From: JAXMBX01 sp046349635
GTDB lineage: Bacteria; Planctomycetota; Planctomycetia; Planctomycetales; Planctomycetaceae
Length of the DNA: 58,933 bases
NCBI GenBank assembly: GCA_046349635.1
Contig: JAXMBX010000033.1
Coordinates: forward strand, 1-58,933
Direction: 5' to 3'
Part shown: positions 1-9,061 of the stretch, one piece after another
Numbering within the stretch: position 1 is the stretch's first letter
Layout of the letters: each line of letters begins with the position of its first letter
Position numbers and translations under genes: made by a program
Notes under the pieces: model-generated
What the model saw: the letters and a program-made list of their open reading frames with translations, nothing else
Told to the model about the DNA's origin: nothing
Database searches by the model: none

Positions 1-29
1 TTCGCGAGTTGCTGAACAACTTTGGAATC

Positions 30-72
30 AACGCAGTTTCTGGGGTGCGTCCCCCGGGGATTGCGTTTTTTT
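30..72 (+). terminator. Rho-independent terminator of a gene upstream of the window
   Basis: AACGCA (30-35) pairs with TGCGTT (62-67), and CTGGGG pairs with the C/G stretch at 51-59, giving a stem of about 16 bp with several G-U pairs and a short loop. A run of seven T follows at 66-72. It probably ends a transcript entering from the left; no coding sequence is visible before it. Confidence 0.55.
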
Positions 73-196
73 ATTGTCTTTCACGGGGGATGGTGAGGGA
101 AATCGGGCTGGTAATGACGGTGAACATCCCGTTATATTTGAAGTCGTTAGCTACCTAATTGTTTTGGACCTGAACCGAGACCGCAGGGGCATTGTC

Positions 197-667
197 ATGC
201 TGGAATACGATTTTGATAACAGTCTTGGTTACTGGCTCTGTTCGACATCCCACGCACTCGAACAGTTGATGAACCAGAAGCTGCAGCCGGAGGGGATTAC
301 GTACCGGCAGTGCCAGGTTCTAGCATGGCTGGCGTTGGAGGGAGATTCCTGCCAGGCGGATCTGGCGGAAAAAATGAAAGTCGAACCTCCCACCCTGGTA
401 GGAATCCTGGATCGGATGGAGCGGGAAGGCTGGATCAGCCGGGAAGGATGTTCGGAGGATCGACGACGCAAGATCATTCGCCCGCTGGATCGGGCAAGAC
501 CGGTCTGGGCACGCATCGTGAAATGCGCAAACGAAGTACGGACCCTGGCGGCGGAAGGATTGAGCGCGGAGGAAGTGAGCCAGTTACAAGATCTTCTCTC
601 CCGCGTGCGGACGAATCTGGAAGCGGCCCTGGGTGTCCCCCAACCTTTGGCCGGCGGTCGAAATTAA
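197..667 (+). CDS. MarR family transcriptional regulator
   Basis: A 156-residue winged-helix regulator, normal length for MarR. The core reads YRQCQVLAWLALEG, then the recognition-helix region QADLAEKMKVEPPTLVGILD and the wing SEDRRRKIIRPLD, all typical of the family. The open frame extends back to position 74, but the upstream residues do not look like MarR sequence, so I start at the ATG at 197 (MLEYDFDN). The gene lies 76 bp before an adaptor and RND pump on the same strand. By analogy with other MarR-pump pairs it probably controls that efflux system, releasing DNA when it binds a small ligand; this is inferred from context. Confidence 0.85.
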   Translation: MLEYDFDNSLGYWLCSTSHALEQLMNQKLQPEGITYRQCQVLAWLALEGDSCQADLAEKMKVEPPTLVGILDRMEREGWISREGCSEDRRRKIIRPLDRARPVWARIVKCANEVRTLAAEGLSAEEVSQLQDLLSRVRTNLEAALGVPQPLAGGRN

Positions 668-743
668 GTCCTTGACCCCCAATGCCCCGGACGACGTCAG
701 AGAGCTGAAGATTTCGGATCGAATGTAGCCCCAAACGCATTTT

Positions 744-2051
744 GTGGAGCACTCAACGAGGAGTGAAAAGTTCGTGATAAGCGTACGGTTGTCGTGTTTG
801 ATGTTCATATGTGCCGGCCTGCTGATCCCCGTTCCGGTGTCTGCCCAGCCGGGCTTTATTCCCACGGTCACGGTCGCACCGGCGGTCAAGCGGGACGTGG
901 CGGGAGGCCAGGTCTTCGTGGGAACACTCGTTCCGGTCCGGATCAGCAGCGTGGGGAGTGCTGTCGATGGACGGGTCATCGAATTCCCCGTCAATGAAGG
1001 GGACCGGGTCAAGAAGGGTCAGATCCTCGCTCGGCTGTTGACGCAGCAGTTGGACATTCAGCTCGCGGGAGCGAAAGCGGAACTGCAGTTGCGCCAGCAC
1101 GAACTGCTGGAATTGAGAAACGGAACCCGGCCGGAAGAAAAAGCCCAGGCGGAGGCGCGGTATCTGAGCCACAAGGCGGGGATGGAGTACGTTGAAGCGA
1201 AACTACGGCGGGCGAAGAAACTCTTCGAGCGGGGGACGCTGACGGAGGATGAAAGCCAGGCAGCCTTGATGGCCGCCGACCAGGCGCGACAGAGCATGAT
1301 TGAGGCGAAAGCCGCGTATGAGCTGGCCAAGACCGGTCCCCGTCCGGAATCGATTTCGCAGGCGGAAGCGCGGGTGCTGATGCAGCAGGAAGTGGTGAAC
1401 GGCCTCGCCGACCAGATCGAAAAACACACGATTCGATCCCCCTATGACGGTTACGTCACACAGGAATTCACGGAAGTGGGGCAGTGGCAGCAAAAGGGGG
1501 GACACATCGTCCGGGTGGCGGAAATGGACACGATGGCGGTGGAAGTGATGGTCGTCGAGAACTACGTTCCCAGCCTGAAACTGGGGACAAAAGTCCGGAT
1601 CGAAATTCCCTCTCTTCCGAAGCAGATGTTTGAAGGTGTGATTGCGATCATTGTCCCGCAGGCGGATGCGCGGTCCCGCAGTTTTCCGGTGAAGATGGCG
1701 CTTAAGAACAAGATCCAGGAGAACCAGCCGTTGCTGAAGTCCGGGATGTTCGCCCGAGTGACGCTGCCGGTGGGGGAGACGAATGAAGCGACAATGGTTC
1801 CCAAGGACGCCGTCGTTCTGGGCGGACCAGCTCCGGTGGTGTATGTCGTGGAAACGGACCCCCAGAAGCCGGAGCAGAAGATCGTGAAACTTCAGCCGGT
1901 GGAGCTGGGGGTTGCGGATGGGGACTTGATCGCGGTCAAGGGGGGAGTGAAGCCGGGGGACAAGGTTGTCGTGCAGGGTAACGAACGGTTGCGTCCCATG
2001 TCTCCGGTGCGCGTAACGGGGGATCCGGGAGTCTCCGCCGCGGCAAAGTAG
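744..2051 (+). CDS. HlyD/MFP-type periplasmic adaptor of an RND efflux system
   Basis: A 435-residue membrane fusion protein. An N-terminal signal peptide or anchor (LSCLMFICAGLLIPVPVSA) is followed by the first half of a lipoyl/barrel-sandwich domain (DGRVIEFPVNEGDRVKKGQILARL), a long alpha-hairpin rich in A, E, K and R (roughly residues 105-215), the second lipoyl half (HTIRSPYDGYVTQEF), a beta-barrel region and a C-terminal membrane-proximal domain (VQGNERLRPMSPVRV). It bridges the inner-membrane pump to an outer-membrane channel. The pump genes follow directly, starting 70 bp downstream. No outer-membrane factor is in the window, so a shared TolC-like channel must come from elsewhere. Confidence 0.9.
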   Translation: MEHSTRSEKFVISVRLSCLMFICAGLLIPVPVSAQPGFIPTVTVAPAVKRDVAGGQVFVGTLVPVRISSVGSAVDGRVIEFPVNEGDRVKKGQILARLLTQQLDIQLAGAKAELQLRQHELLELRNGTRPEEKAQAEARYLSHKAGMEYVEAKLRRAKKLFERGTLTEDESQAALMAADQARQSMIEAKAAYELAKTGPRPESISQAEARVLMQQEVVNGLADQIEKHTIRSPYDGYVTQEFTEVGQWQQKGGHIVRVAEMDTMAVEVMVVENYVPSLKLGTKVRIEIPSLPKQMFEGVIAIIVPQADARSRSFPVKMALKNKIQENQPLLKSGMFARVTLPVGETNEATMVPKDAVVLGGPAPVVYVVETDPQKPEQKIVKLQPVELGVADGDLIAVKGGVKPGDKVVVQGNERLRPMSPVRVTGDPGVSAAAK

Positions 2052-2121
2052 ACCGCTCTCTGTCCCGGCAACGGCCGCAACAACGGGTTTCAATTTCTTA
2101 CGTCGCTGAAGGTGGGTCCGC

Positions 2122-3819
2122 ATGAATCTGGTGGAAGTGTTCGTTCACAATCCCGTCAAGGTCACGGTGGGTGTGATCCTGGTGGTGATGTTTGGAACGC
2201 TGGCGATCTGGAGCATGCCGATCCAGCTTACGCCGGAAGTACAGATTCCGACGTTGACCATCGAGACGATGTGGCCCGGCGCCAGCCCGATGGAGATCGA
2301 GCGGGAGATTATCCTCGAGCAGGAAGAGCAGCTCCAGAGCGTCGAAGGGGTCAAGAAGATGACCTCCGAAAGCACGGACTCCCTGGGGCGGATCATCATG
2401 GAGTTCGCGATCGGGACAGATCTCGCGGATGCGATGCTGAAAGTCAACACGCGGCTGCAGCAGGTGCGGGAGTATCCGGAGAACGCGAAGGAACCGGTGA
2501 TTTCCACGTCGAACTCATCCGACCAGCCGATTGCCTGGTTCATCCTGCACGAGCGTCCTCCGTCCGCGGAGGCGTTCGATAAATACATTGCAAAACATCC
2601 GGACCAGAAGCAGGACATCGACAGAGTTCGAAGGACTCCCAACCCGGGCCTGTTGATGTACCGCCTGCAGGAGTTCATCAAGAAGCATCCCGAGGGGCGG
2701 GCCTTGAAGCCCAGGGACCAGGACGTCGCCAAGTTGCGGCGTTTCGCGGAAGACCATATCGAAGCGCTGTTTGAACGGGTCGAAGGGGTCTCCAATTCCA
2801 ACGTCATGGGAGGACGCGAAGAGGAGATGCAGGTCATCGTGGACCCGCAGCGCCTCGCCGCGCGCCAACTGACGATCAATGACGTCCGGGCCGCGCTGAG
2901 GGGGAACAACAAGGACACATCGGGCGGGGATTTCTGGGAAGGGAAGCGGCGTTACGTCGTCCGGACCCTGGGACAGTTTCGCAGTCCGGAACAGGTCTCG
3001 AACGTGATCATCGCACGGCAGAATTCCAAGCCGGTTTACGTCCGCGACGTGGCTGAGGTGCAGCTTGGGTTCAAGAAGCCGGATGGCGTGGTCCGTCGCT
3101 TCGGAAACTCCGTCATTGCGATCAACGCGATGCGTGAAACCGGAACGAACGTGTTGAACGTCATGGCCGGCCTGCAGAAGGTCAACGCCGAGCTGAACGC
3201 CGGGCCGCTGAAGGAGCGGGATCTGCAGCTTTCCCAGGTTTACGATGAGACGGAATACATTCACTCCTCGATTGACCTGGTCCGGGAAAACATCGTCGAA
3301 GGGGGCGTACTGACGTTTATCGTCCTGCTGCTGTTCCTGCGGAGCGTGCGTTCGACGTTGGTCATCTTCCTCTCGATCAGCGTGAGCATCGTGGGGATGT
3401 TCCTGATGATGAAGCTGATGGGGCGGACGTTGAATGTCCCCAGCCTGGCGGGGATTGCGTTTGCCGTCGGAATGCTCGTCGACAACTTCATCGTCGTGCT
3501 GGAAAATATCTACCGCTACCGTCAGCAGGGGGAAGATGCCCTTTCCGCGACGATTAAGGGGACGGGGGACGTGTGGGGAGCGATCGTTGCCGCGACGCTT
3601 GCCAACCTGGCGGTCTTTATTCCCGTTCTGTTCGTGCAGGATGAGGCAGGTCAGTTGTTCCGGGACATCGCGTTGGCGACTAGTTCCGCAGTCGCGTTGT
3701 CGCTGGTTGTAGCACTGGTCCTGGTACCGACCGCCGCGGCTCGCATCATTGGCCAGCACCCCAGTGAGGAGTCCACCGGAGAATCAACTCCCCGCGAGCC
3801 CAGCCTGCTGCGGCGCTGA
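2122..3819 (+). CDS. RND efflux pump, N-terminal half (TM1-TM6)
   Basis: A 565-residue protein matching the first half of an AcrB/MdtB-like RND pump. It has TM1 near residues 12-30 (VKVTVGVILVVMFGTLAIW), the porter start (PGASPMEIEREI), a porter domain, then a TM2-TM6 block ending near VALVLVPTAAARII. The TM4 relay motif reads GMLVDNFIVVLEN, so the first Asp of the usual D-D pair is kept and the second is Asn. The protein stops right after TM6, where a complete RND pump of about 1,050 residues would run on into TM7. The second half starts 2 bases later in another frame. Either the pump is genuinely two-subunit or a frameshift cuts one gene. Confidence 0.9.
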   Translation: MNLVEVFVHNPVKVTVGVILVVMFGTLAIWSMPIQLTPEVQIPTLTIETMWPGASPMEIEREIILEQEEQLQSVEGVKKMTSESTDSLGRIIMEFAIGTDLADAMLKVNTRLQQVREYPENAKEPVISTSNSSDQPIAWFILHERPPSAEAFDKYIAKHPDQKQDIDRVRRTPNPGLLMYRLQEFIKKHPEGRALKPRDQDVAKLRRFAEDHIEALFERVEGVSNSNVMGGREEEMQVIVDPQRLAARQLTINDVRAALRGNNKDTSGGDFWEGKRRYVVRTLGQFRSPEQVSNVIIARQNSKPVYVRDVAEVQLGFKKPDGVVRRFGNSVIAINAMRETGTNVLNVMAGLQKVNAELNAGPLKERDLQLSQVYDETEYIHSSIDLVRENIVEGGVLTFIVLLLFLRSVRSTLVIFLSISVSIVGMFLMMKLMGRTLNVPSLAGIAFAVGMLVDNFIVVLENIYRYRQQGEDALSATIKGTGDVWGAIVAATLANLAVFIPVLFVQDEAGQLFRDIALATSSAVALSLVVALVLVPTAAARIIGQHPSEESTGESTPREPSLLRR

Positions 3820-3821
3820 TT

Positions 3822-5564
3822 ATGTTCATCAGTCGCCTGGTCGCGGTTCCGTTGCAATTCATCAGTCGGGTTCTTCTCGCTCCGTTGGATGGGTTTGGAA
3901 ATCTGTTCGTGGCGGCGGTGGTGGGGCTGAACCGCTGGCTGATCGGCGGATTCCTGAGGCGTTTCGCCACGATTGCCGTACTGGTGGGGGTGTCGCTGTT
4001 CCTGAGTTACCTGATGATGCCCAAGGTGGAGTACCTTCCCTCCGGGAACCGGAATCTGGTATTCGGGATCATCCTTCCGCCGCCGGGCTACAACCTCGAC
4101 GAGATGCAGCGGATCGGCAAGACATTGGAAGAAGCCCTTCGACCGATGTGGGATGTCGATCCCGATGCGACCGCACCGGTCGGTTTCAAGCCGAACGGCA
4201 ACGAACGGCCGCCGCCCCTGATCGACGACTTTTTCTTCGTTGCGCGGGGACGAATGCTGTTTATGGGTGCGCGTGCCAAAGACCCGCTTCGCGCCGCGGA
4301 ATTGAGTCCGTGGATCATGAAAGCGGGGATGGGACTGCCTGGTGCGATCGTTATCGCCAAGCAGGCGAGCCTGTTCGAACAAGGGCTGTCCGCAGGACGA
4401 ACGATTGATGTGGAGATCACTGGACCGGAAATTACCCGGCTCGTCAGCATCGGTGGCCAGGTGTTGGGGCGCGTCATGGGAGAATTCGGCAAACGCGGTT
4501 TCCAGGGAGGGATGGCCCGCCCGGTCCCGAGTCTCGACCTCTCCAGTCCGGAAATGCATATCACTCCCAAATGGGAACAAGCGGCGGATATGGGTGTCAT
4601 GGCGGGAGACCTGGGCTATACCGTCGATGCGTTGGTCGACGGGGCGTATGCCTCCGACTATTACATGGGAGGTGACAAGATCGACCTCTCCATCGTTGGG
4701 AGACAGGACTTCGCCAGCCGGACGCAGGATCTGCAGTCTCTCTCGATTGCCACTCCGTACGGAGATCTCGCTCCGCTGGCGGCGGTTGCGGATATCGAAT
4801 ATCGCAGCGGGCCGGAACAGATCAATCGCCGCGAACGGCAGCGCGCGATTACGATTGAAGTCACTCCTCCCCCCAATGTTCCGCTGCAGGAAGCGATGGA
4901 TATCATCAAGAATGACATCCTGGCGCCGATGCGACAGGAAGGGTTGTTCGCGGGAATTCCGGAGCCACGCCTGTCGGGAACGGCGGACAAGCTCCGCACG
5001 ACGTGGGAAAGTCTTCGCTGGAACCTGCTGCTGGCGTTGATCATCACTTACTTACTGATGGCCGCGCTGTTCGAATCGTGGTTGTATCCCTCGGTCATCA
5101 TTCTCAGCGTACCGCTGGGGGCGGTCGGCGGTTTTGCCGGTCTGTGGTGCCTGAACAGATTCGTCCTCCCCCCCGGAACAGTTCAACCGCTCGACGTGTT
5201 GACGATGTTGGGCTTCATCATCCTCGTCGGGACCGTGGTCAATAACCCGATCCTGATCGTCGAGCAGGCGCTGGTGTATATCCGCGAGGATGGTTACGAT
5301 TACCGCCGGGCGGTCCTGGAAAGCGTGCGGACGCGCATCCGGCCGATTTTCATGACGGCGTTGATCGGGTTTTTCGGTCTCGTGCCGCTGGTGATTTCGC
5401 CGGGAGCCGGGAGCGAGTTGTATCGCGGACTTGGGGCCGTGCTGCTCGGAGGCCTGCTGGTCTCGACGGTCTTCACGTTATTCCTCGTTCCCAGCCTGTT
5501 TGTGCAAACGCTGGAAATGGCCGCAGGAGTGCAGCGGATCTGGAAGCGGTCGACGGCAGGATAA
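3822..5564 (+). CDS. RND efflux pump, C-terminal half (TM7-TM12)
   Basis: A 580-residue protein corresponding to the second half of an RND pump: TM7 (FATIAVLVGVSLFLSYLM), the porter start (VEYLPSGNRNLVFGIILPPPGY), then TM8-TM12 including MAALFESWLYPSVIILSVPLG and TMLGFIILVGTVVNNPILIVE. Its ATG follows the stop of the first half after two bases. This frame is already open from about 3768, so a single indel between 3768 and 3819 would fuse the two into one pump of about 1,150 residues. If both proteins are made separately, the tight spacing suggests translational coupling and assembly of half-subunits in the inner membrane. The substrate cannot be told from sequence. Confidence 0.9.
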   Translation: MFISRLVAVPLQFISRVLLAPLDGFGNLFVAAVVGLNRWLIGGFLRRFATIAVLVGVSLFLSYLMMPKVEYLPSGNRNLVFGIILPPPGYNLDEMQRIGKTLEEALRPMWDVDPDATAPVGFKPNGNERPPPLIDDFFFVARGRMLFMGARAKDPLRAAELSPWIMKAGMGLPGAIVIAKQASLFEQGLSAGRTIDVEITGPEITRLVSIGGQVLGRVMGEFGKRGFQGGMARPVPSLDLSSPEMHITPKWEQAADMGVMAGDLGYTVDALVDGAYASDYYMGGDKIDLSIVGRQDFASRTQDLQSLSIATPYGDLAPLAAVADIEYRSGPEQINRRERQRAITIEVTPPPNVPLQEAMDIIKNDILAPMRQEGLFAGIPEPRLSGTADKLRTTWESLRWNLLLALIITYLLMAALFESWLYPSVIILSVPLGAVGGFAGLWCLNRFVLPPGTVQPLDVLTMLGFIILVGTVVNNPILIVEQALVYIREDGYDYRRAVLESVRTRIRPIFMTALIGFFGLVPLVISPGAGSELYRGLGAVLLGGLLVSTVFTLFLVPSLFVQTLEMAAGVQRIWKRSTAG

Positions 5565-5602
5565 GTCGGGAGAATCGGTCTTTCGCGGGTCAAAATGCGG
5601 TT

Positions 5603-5623
5603 CCTTTCCGCCGGTCGGAAAGG
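5603..5623 (+). terminator. Possible weak terminator hairpin after the RND genes
   Basis: CCTTTCCG (5603-5610) and CGGAAAGG (5616-5623) form a perfect 8-bp stem with a 5-base loop, 39 bp after the pump stop codon. No T run follows, so intrinsic termination would be weak. Confidence 0.3.
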
Positions 5624-5677
5624 TTAAGATAAGTTTCTGTTGATGCGTGCTATCCCGCCATCCAACGACCCACCGCG

Positions 5678-8600
5678 ATGACCTCGAATTTCCCACTTCG
5701 AACTGCTTGCACTTTTGTTTTGCGCATCCTGTGCGGATGGGGGCTGTGCCTTCTGTCGGGGGGAGTTTCCCTCAATGCGGCAGAACCGGCTCAAGCGGTG
5801 AAACCAAATTCTGAGGCCGTTGCTTTCTTCGAGAGCAAGGTCCGCCCGTTGCTGTTGAACCAGTGCATCTCCTGCCACGGCCCGGAAAAGCAAAAGGGGG
5901 GGCTGAGGCTCGATTCCGCAGAAGCGATCAAGGCAGGGGGGGACAGTGGAGAGGTGCTGGTCGCCGGTGATCCGGACAAGAGCCGCTTCATCGAGGTGAT
6001 CCGCTACAACAGCGACCTCAAGATGCCCCCGAAATCCAAGCTCGCCGATGCGGAGATTGCGATTCTTACCCAATGGGTGAAAACCGGTGCGATCTGGCCT
6101 CCGTCCGCGAAGGGGACGACCCCCGCTCCCGCACCCCAGAAACCCGCCGATCCCGCCGCCGAAGAACCGCTGACGCCGGAGCAGAAACAGTTCTGGGCGT
6201 TTCAACCGATGGGACGGCACGAACCTCCCGCCGTGCAGAACGCAGGCTGGTGCCGCCAGCCTTGGGATCGGTTTATTCTCGCCAGGCTGGAAGCGAACAA
6301 GATCTCACCGTCAAAACCGGCGGACAAGTCGATCCTGATCCGCCGTGCGACGTATGACCTGACCGGGCTGCTTCCCACACCGGAGGAAGTGAACGCTTTC
6401 CTCGCGGACAATTCGCCCGAGGCGTTCGCCAAGGTGATCGATCGCCTTCTCGACTCACCCCACTACGGGGAACGGTGGGGAAGGCACTGGCTCGATCTTG
6501 CCCGCTATGCCGACTCCAACGGCCTCGATGAAAACCTGGCGTATGCGAACGCCTACCGCTATCGCGACTACGTCATCCAGGCGTTCAACAAGGACAAGCC
6601 CTATGACCAGTTCCTCCGCGAGCAACTGGCGGGGGATCTGCTCGCGAACTCTCCCGATGCCAACGTGAATAACGAACGGATCACCGCGACCGGTTTTCTG
6701 TCGCTCGGCGCGAAGATGCTGGCGGAAGACGATCCGGTCAAAATGCAGATGGACATCATCGACGAGCAGGTCGATACCATCGGCCGGACGGTGCTGGGCC
6801 TGACGATCGGCTGCGCCCGCTGCCACGCCCACAAGTACGATCCCATTTCGATGGCGGATTACTACGGGCTGGCGGGGATCTTCAAAAGCACCCACACGAT
6901 GGACACCTTCTCCGTCGTCGCGAAGTGGCACGAACGTCCCGTCGCACCGCCGGCGATTCTGCAGACCCATCAGCGGATCAATGATCAGATCGCCAAGCTG
7001 AAAGGGGAGCAGGCCGTCATCTCGCAAACGGAAGACAAGACCCTGCTCACGTCGGAACGGAACCGCGCGGCGGATTATCTGCAAGCCGCGACATTGCAGA
7101 TGATTCTCGACGGTTTGCTTCCCCAGCAGGCCACGCAGGGAGGAGGCGAAAAACCGCTTCCCGGAGAAATCCGCCTGCAGGGTGAGAAATTCATCCGCGG
7201 GAACGTGCAGGTTGACACGCAGAACTATGGCAAAGGGATCGGCGTGATCATCAACGGCGGGACCATGCCGAATTTCGCCGAATATGAATTCATCATCGAA
7301 CGGGACAAAGTCTATCAGCTCGAAATCCGCTACGCGGCGGTGGAATCCCGCCCGGTGGAGATCACGCTGGATGGAGATCAGGTCGCCTCGGCGGCCCTCT
7401 CTAAGGTGACCGGTTCCTGGGAGCCGGGCGGGCAGCAGTGGCACGTCATCAATCTGCTCCCGCTCTCGGCGGGGAAGCATCTCCTTCGTATCGAACGGAA
7501 CGACGCCATTCCGCATATCGATCAGATTTATCTCGCCCCGGTGGTGATCACTCGCGAAAGGGAAGCGGAACAGGTCCGCGCCTTGTCTGAGAATCTCCCC
7601 CGCGACCTGCGGACGGGATTCGTGAAGCAATGGGTGGAATACCTGCAGCAGCACAAGGCCGACAAGCGGGGCCCGTTCGCTCCCTGGCTGGCGCAACTGG
7701 AGATCGCGGAGGGCCCGGTCGCGCGACTGGTCGCCGATCTGCCGTTGCAGTTGGTGCTGTTGAAATCCCGCTATCAGCAAGGGTTCCAGAAAGCGGATGA
7801 GGCCTGGGCGTTGGAATTGGCGAAGGATGGTTCCCGCAACGAGAAATCCGGTCTGAACGATCCGGCGCTGGAGGAATTGCGCATCGTTCTGCATGACAAT
7901 TCCGGACCCTGCCGATTGCCAAAGGATCCGCACCGGTTCTATCCTCTCGCGGCAAAACAGCGCTGGGAAGCGTTGCAGCTGCAGATTGCAGCCCAGGAAA
8001 AGACTCTGCCAGAACTACCCATGACGATGGCGGTCATGGAAGAGAAACCGCAGAACCTGAAGGTCCATTATCGGGGGAATCATCTCACTCTCGGCCCGGA
8101 AGTTCCCCGGAAGTTTCCACGCGTTCTGGCGGGAGAACAGCCCGCCAAGATTGAAGCGGGAAAAAGCGGACGCCTGGAATTGGCCCAATGGCTCACGAAC
8201 CCCGAACATCCCCTCACTGCGCGTGTGATGGTCAATCGACTGTGGCTGTATCACTTCGGAGAGGGACTGGTTCGTTCCCCTGACAATTTCGGGCGGCTGG
8301 GTGAACGTCCCACTCATCCGGAACTGCTCGATTGGCTATCCCAGCGATTCGTCGCCTCAGGCTGGTCGTTGAAACAGATGCACCGGGAACTGATGCTGTC
8401 CGCGACGTATCAGCTCAGTTCATCCGCAGATCCCAAAGTCCGGGAAAGTGATCCTGATAATCGACTGTGGAGTTACATGCCTCGCCGCCGGTTGGATGCC
8501 GAGGGGGTCCGCGACAGTATTCTGAAAGTCTGCGACAACCTCGATCCGCTCCCCGGGGGGACACTTCTGAAAAGTAAAAACCGCGAGTATGTCACCAGTA

Positions 8601-9046
8601 CCGCGAATGTGAATCCGGTCGTCTACGACACACAACGGCGTTCGGTTTATCTGCCGGTCGTCCGCAGTGCCCTGTTTGAGGTTTTCCAGGCGTTCGATTT
8701 CGCCGATCCCAGCACTCAGAACGGTCGGCGGGATGTGACGACCGTGGCGCCTCAGGCGCTGTTCATGATGAACAGTGATTTTGTATTGAAACAGACCCGC
8801 TCCCTGGCAGAGCGTCTGCTGGGCCGGAAAGACATGACTGATTCGGACCGGCTGCAGAACGTCTATGTGCGGTTTTTTGCCCGGCCTCCAAAACCCGTCG
8901 AAACCGAACGTGCGTTGAGTTATCTGACTCATTTCGAAGAGCGGGCCAAGACGGAAAAATTCCACGCGTCCGAATTGCGATTGGCGGCGTGGCAATCTCT
9001 CTGTCGCGCACTGCTGTCCAGCAATGAATTCTTGTACGTCGAGTAA
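5678..9046 (+). CDS. Planctomycete cytochrome-type protein (PSCyt1-DUF1549-DUF1553)
   Basis: A 1,122-residue secreted protein typical of planctomycetes. A hydrophobic signal region (residues 11-35) precedes a cytochrome-like PSCyt1 domain whose heme c motif CISCHG is at residues 63-68, followed by GGLRLDS. A DUF1549 (PSCyt2) domain follows with HWLDLARYADSNG and the conserved CARCHAHKYDP. A central insert of about 150 residues (near 500-650; EFIIERDKVYQLEIRYAA) resembles a carbohydrate-binding or PA14-like beta domain. The C-terminal DUF1553 has RVMVNRLWLYHFGEGLV and RRLDAEGVRDSIL. These proteins are almost always followed by a DUF1501 gene, as here, 16 bp away. Their biochemical role is unproven; polysaccharide binding or degradation is often proposed. 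Confidence 0.93.
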   Translation: MTSNFPLRTACTFVLRILCGWGLCLLSGGVSLNAAEPAQAVKPNSEAVAFFESKVRPLLLNQCISCHGPEKQKGGLRLDSAEAIKAGGDSGEVLVAGDPDKSRFIEVIRYNSDLKMPPKSKLADAEIAILTQWVKTGAIWPPSAKGTTPAPAPQKPADPAAEEPLTPEQKQFWAFQPMGRHEPPAVQNAGWCRQPWDRFILARLEANKISPSKPADKSILIRRATYDLTGLLPTPEEVNAFLADNSPEAFAKVIDRLLDSPHYGERWGRHWLDLARYADSNGLDENLAYANAYRYRDYVIQAFNKDKPYDQFLREQLAGDLLANSPDANVNNERITATGFLSLGAKMLAEDDPVKMQMDIIDEQVDTIGRTVLGLTIGCARCHAHKYDPISMADYYGLAGIFKSTHTMDTFSVVAKWHERPVAPPAILQTHQRINDQIAKLKGEQAVISQTEDKTLLTSERNRAADYLQAATLQMILDGLLPQQATQGGGEKPLPGEIRLQGEKFIRGNVQVDTQNYGKGIGVIINGGTMPNFAEYEFIIERDKVYQLEIRYAAVESRPVEITLDGDQVASAALSKVTGSWEPGGQQWHVINLLPLSAGKHLLRIERNDAIPHIDQIYLAPVVITREREAEQVRALSENLPRDLRTGFVKQWVEYLQQHKADKRGPFAPWLAQLEIAEGPVARLVADLPLQLVLLKSRYQQGFQKADEAWALELAKDGSRNEKSGLNDPALEELRIVLHDNSGPCRLPKDPHRFYPLAAKQRWEALQLQIAAQEKTLPELPMTMAVMEEKPQNLKVHYRGNHLTLGPEVPRKFPRVLAGEQPAKIEAGKSGRLELAQWLTNPEHPLTARVMVNRLWLYHFGEGLVRSPDNFGRLGERPTHPELLDWLSQRFVASGWSLKQMHRELMLSATYQLSSSADPKVRESDPDNRLWSYMPRRRLDAEGVRDSILKVCDNLDPLPGGTLLKSKNREYVTSTANVNPVVYDTQRRSVYLPVVRSALFEVFQAFDFADPSTQNGRRDVTTVAPQALFMMNSDFVLKQTRSLAERLLGRKDMTDSDRLQNVYVRFFARPPKPVETERALSYLTHFEERAKTEKFHASELRLAAWQSLCRALLSSNEFLYVE

Positions 9047-9061
9047 GGATCGGAGTTCGCC

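Noticed and set aside
6455..7933. 492-codon minus-strand open frame inside the PSCyt gene
   Set aside because: Shadow of a well supported coding gene.
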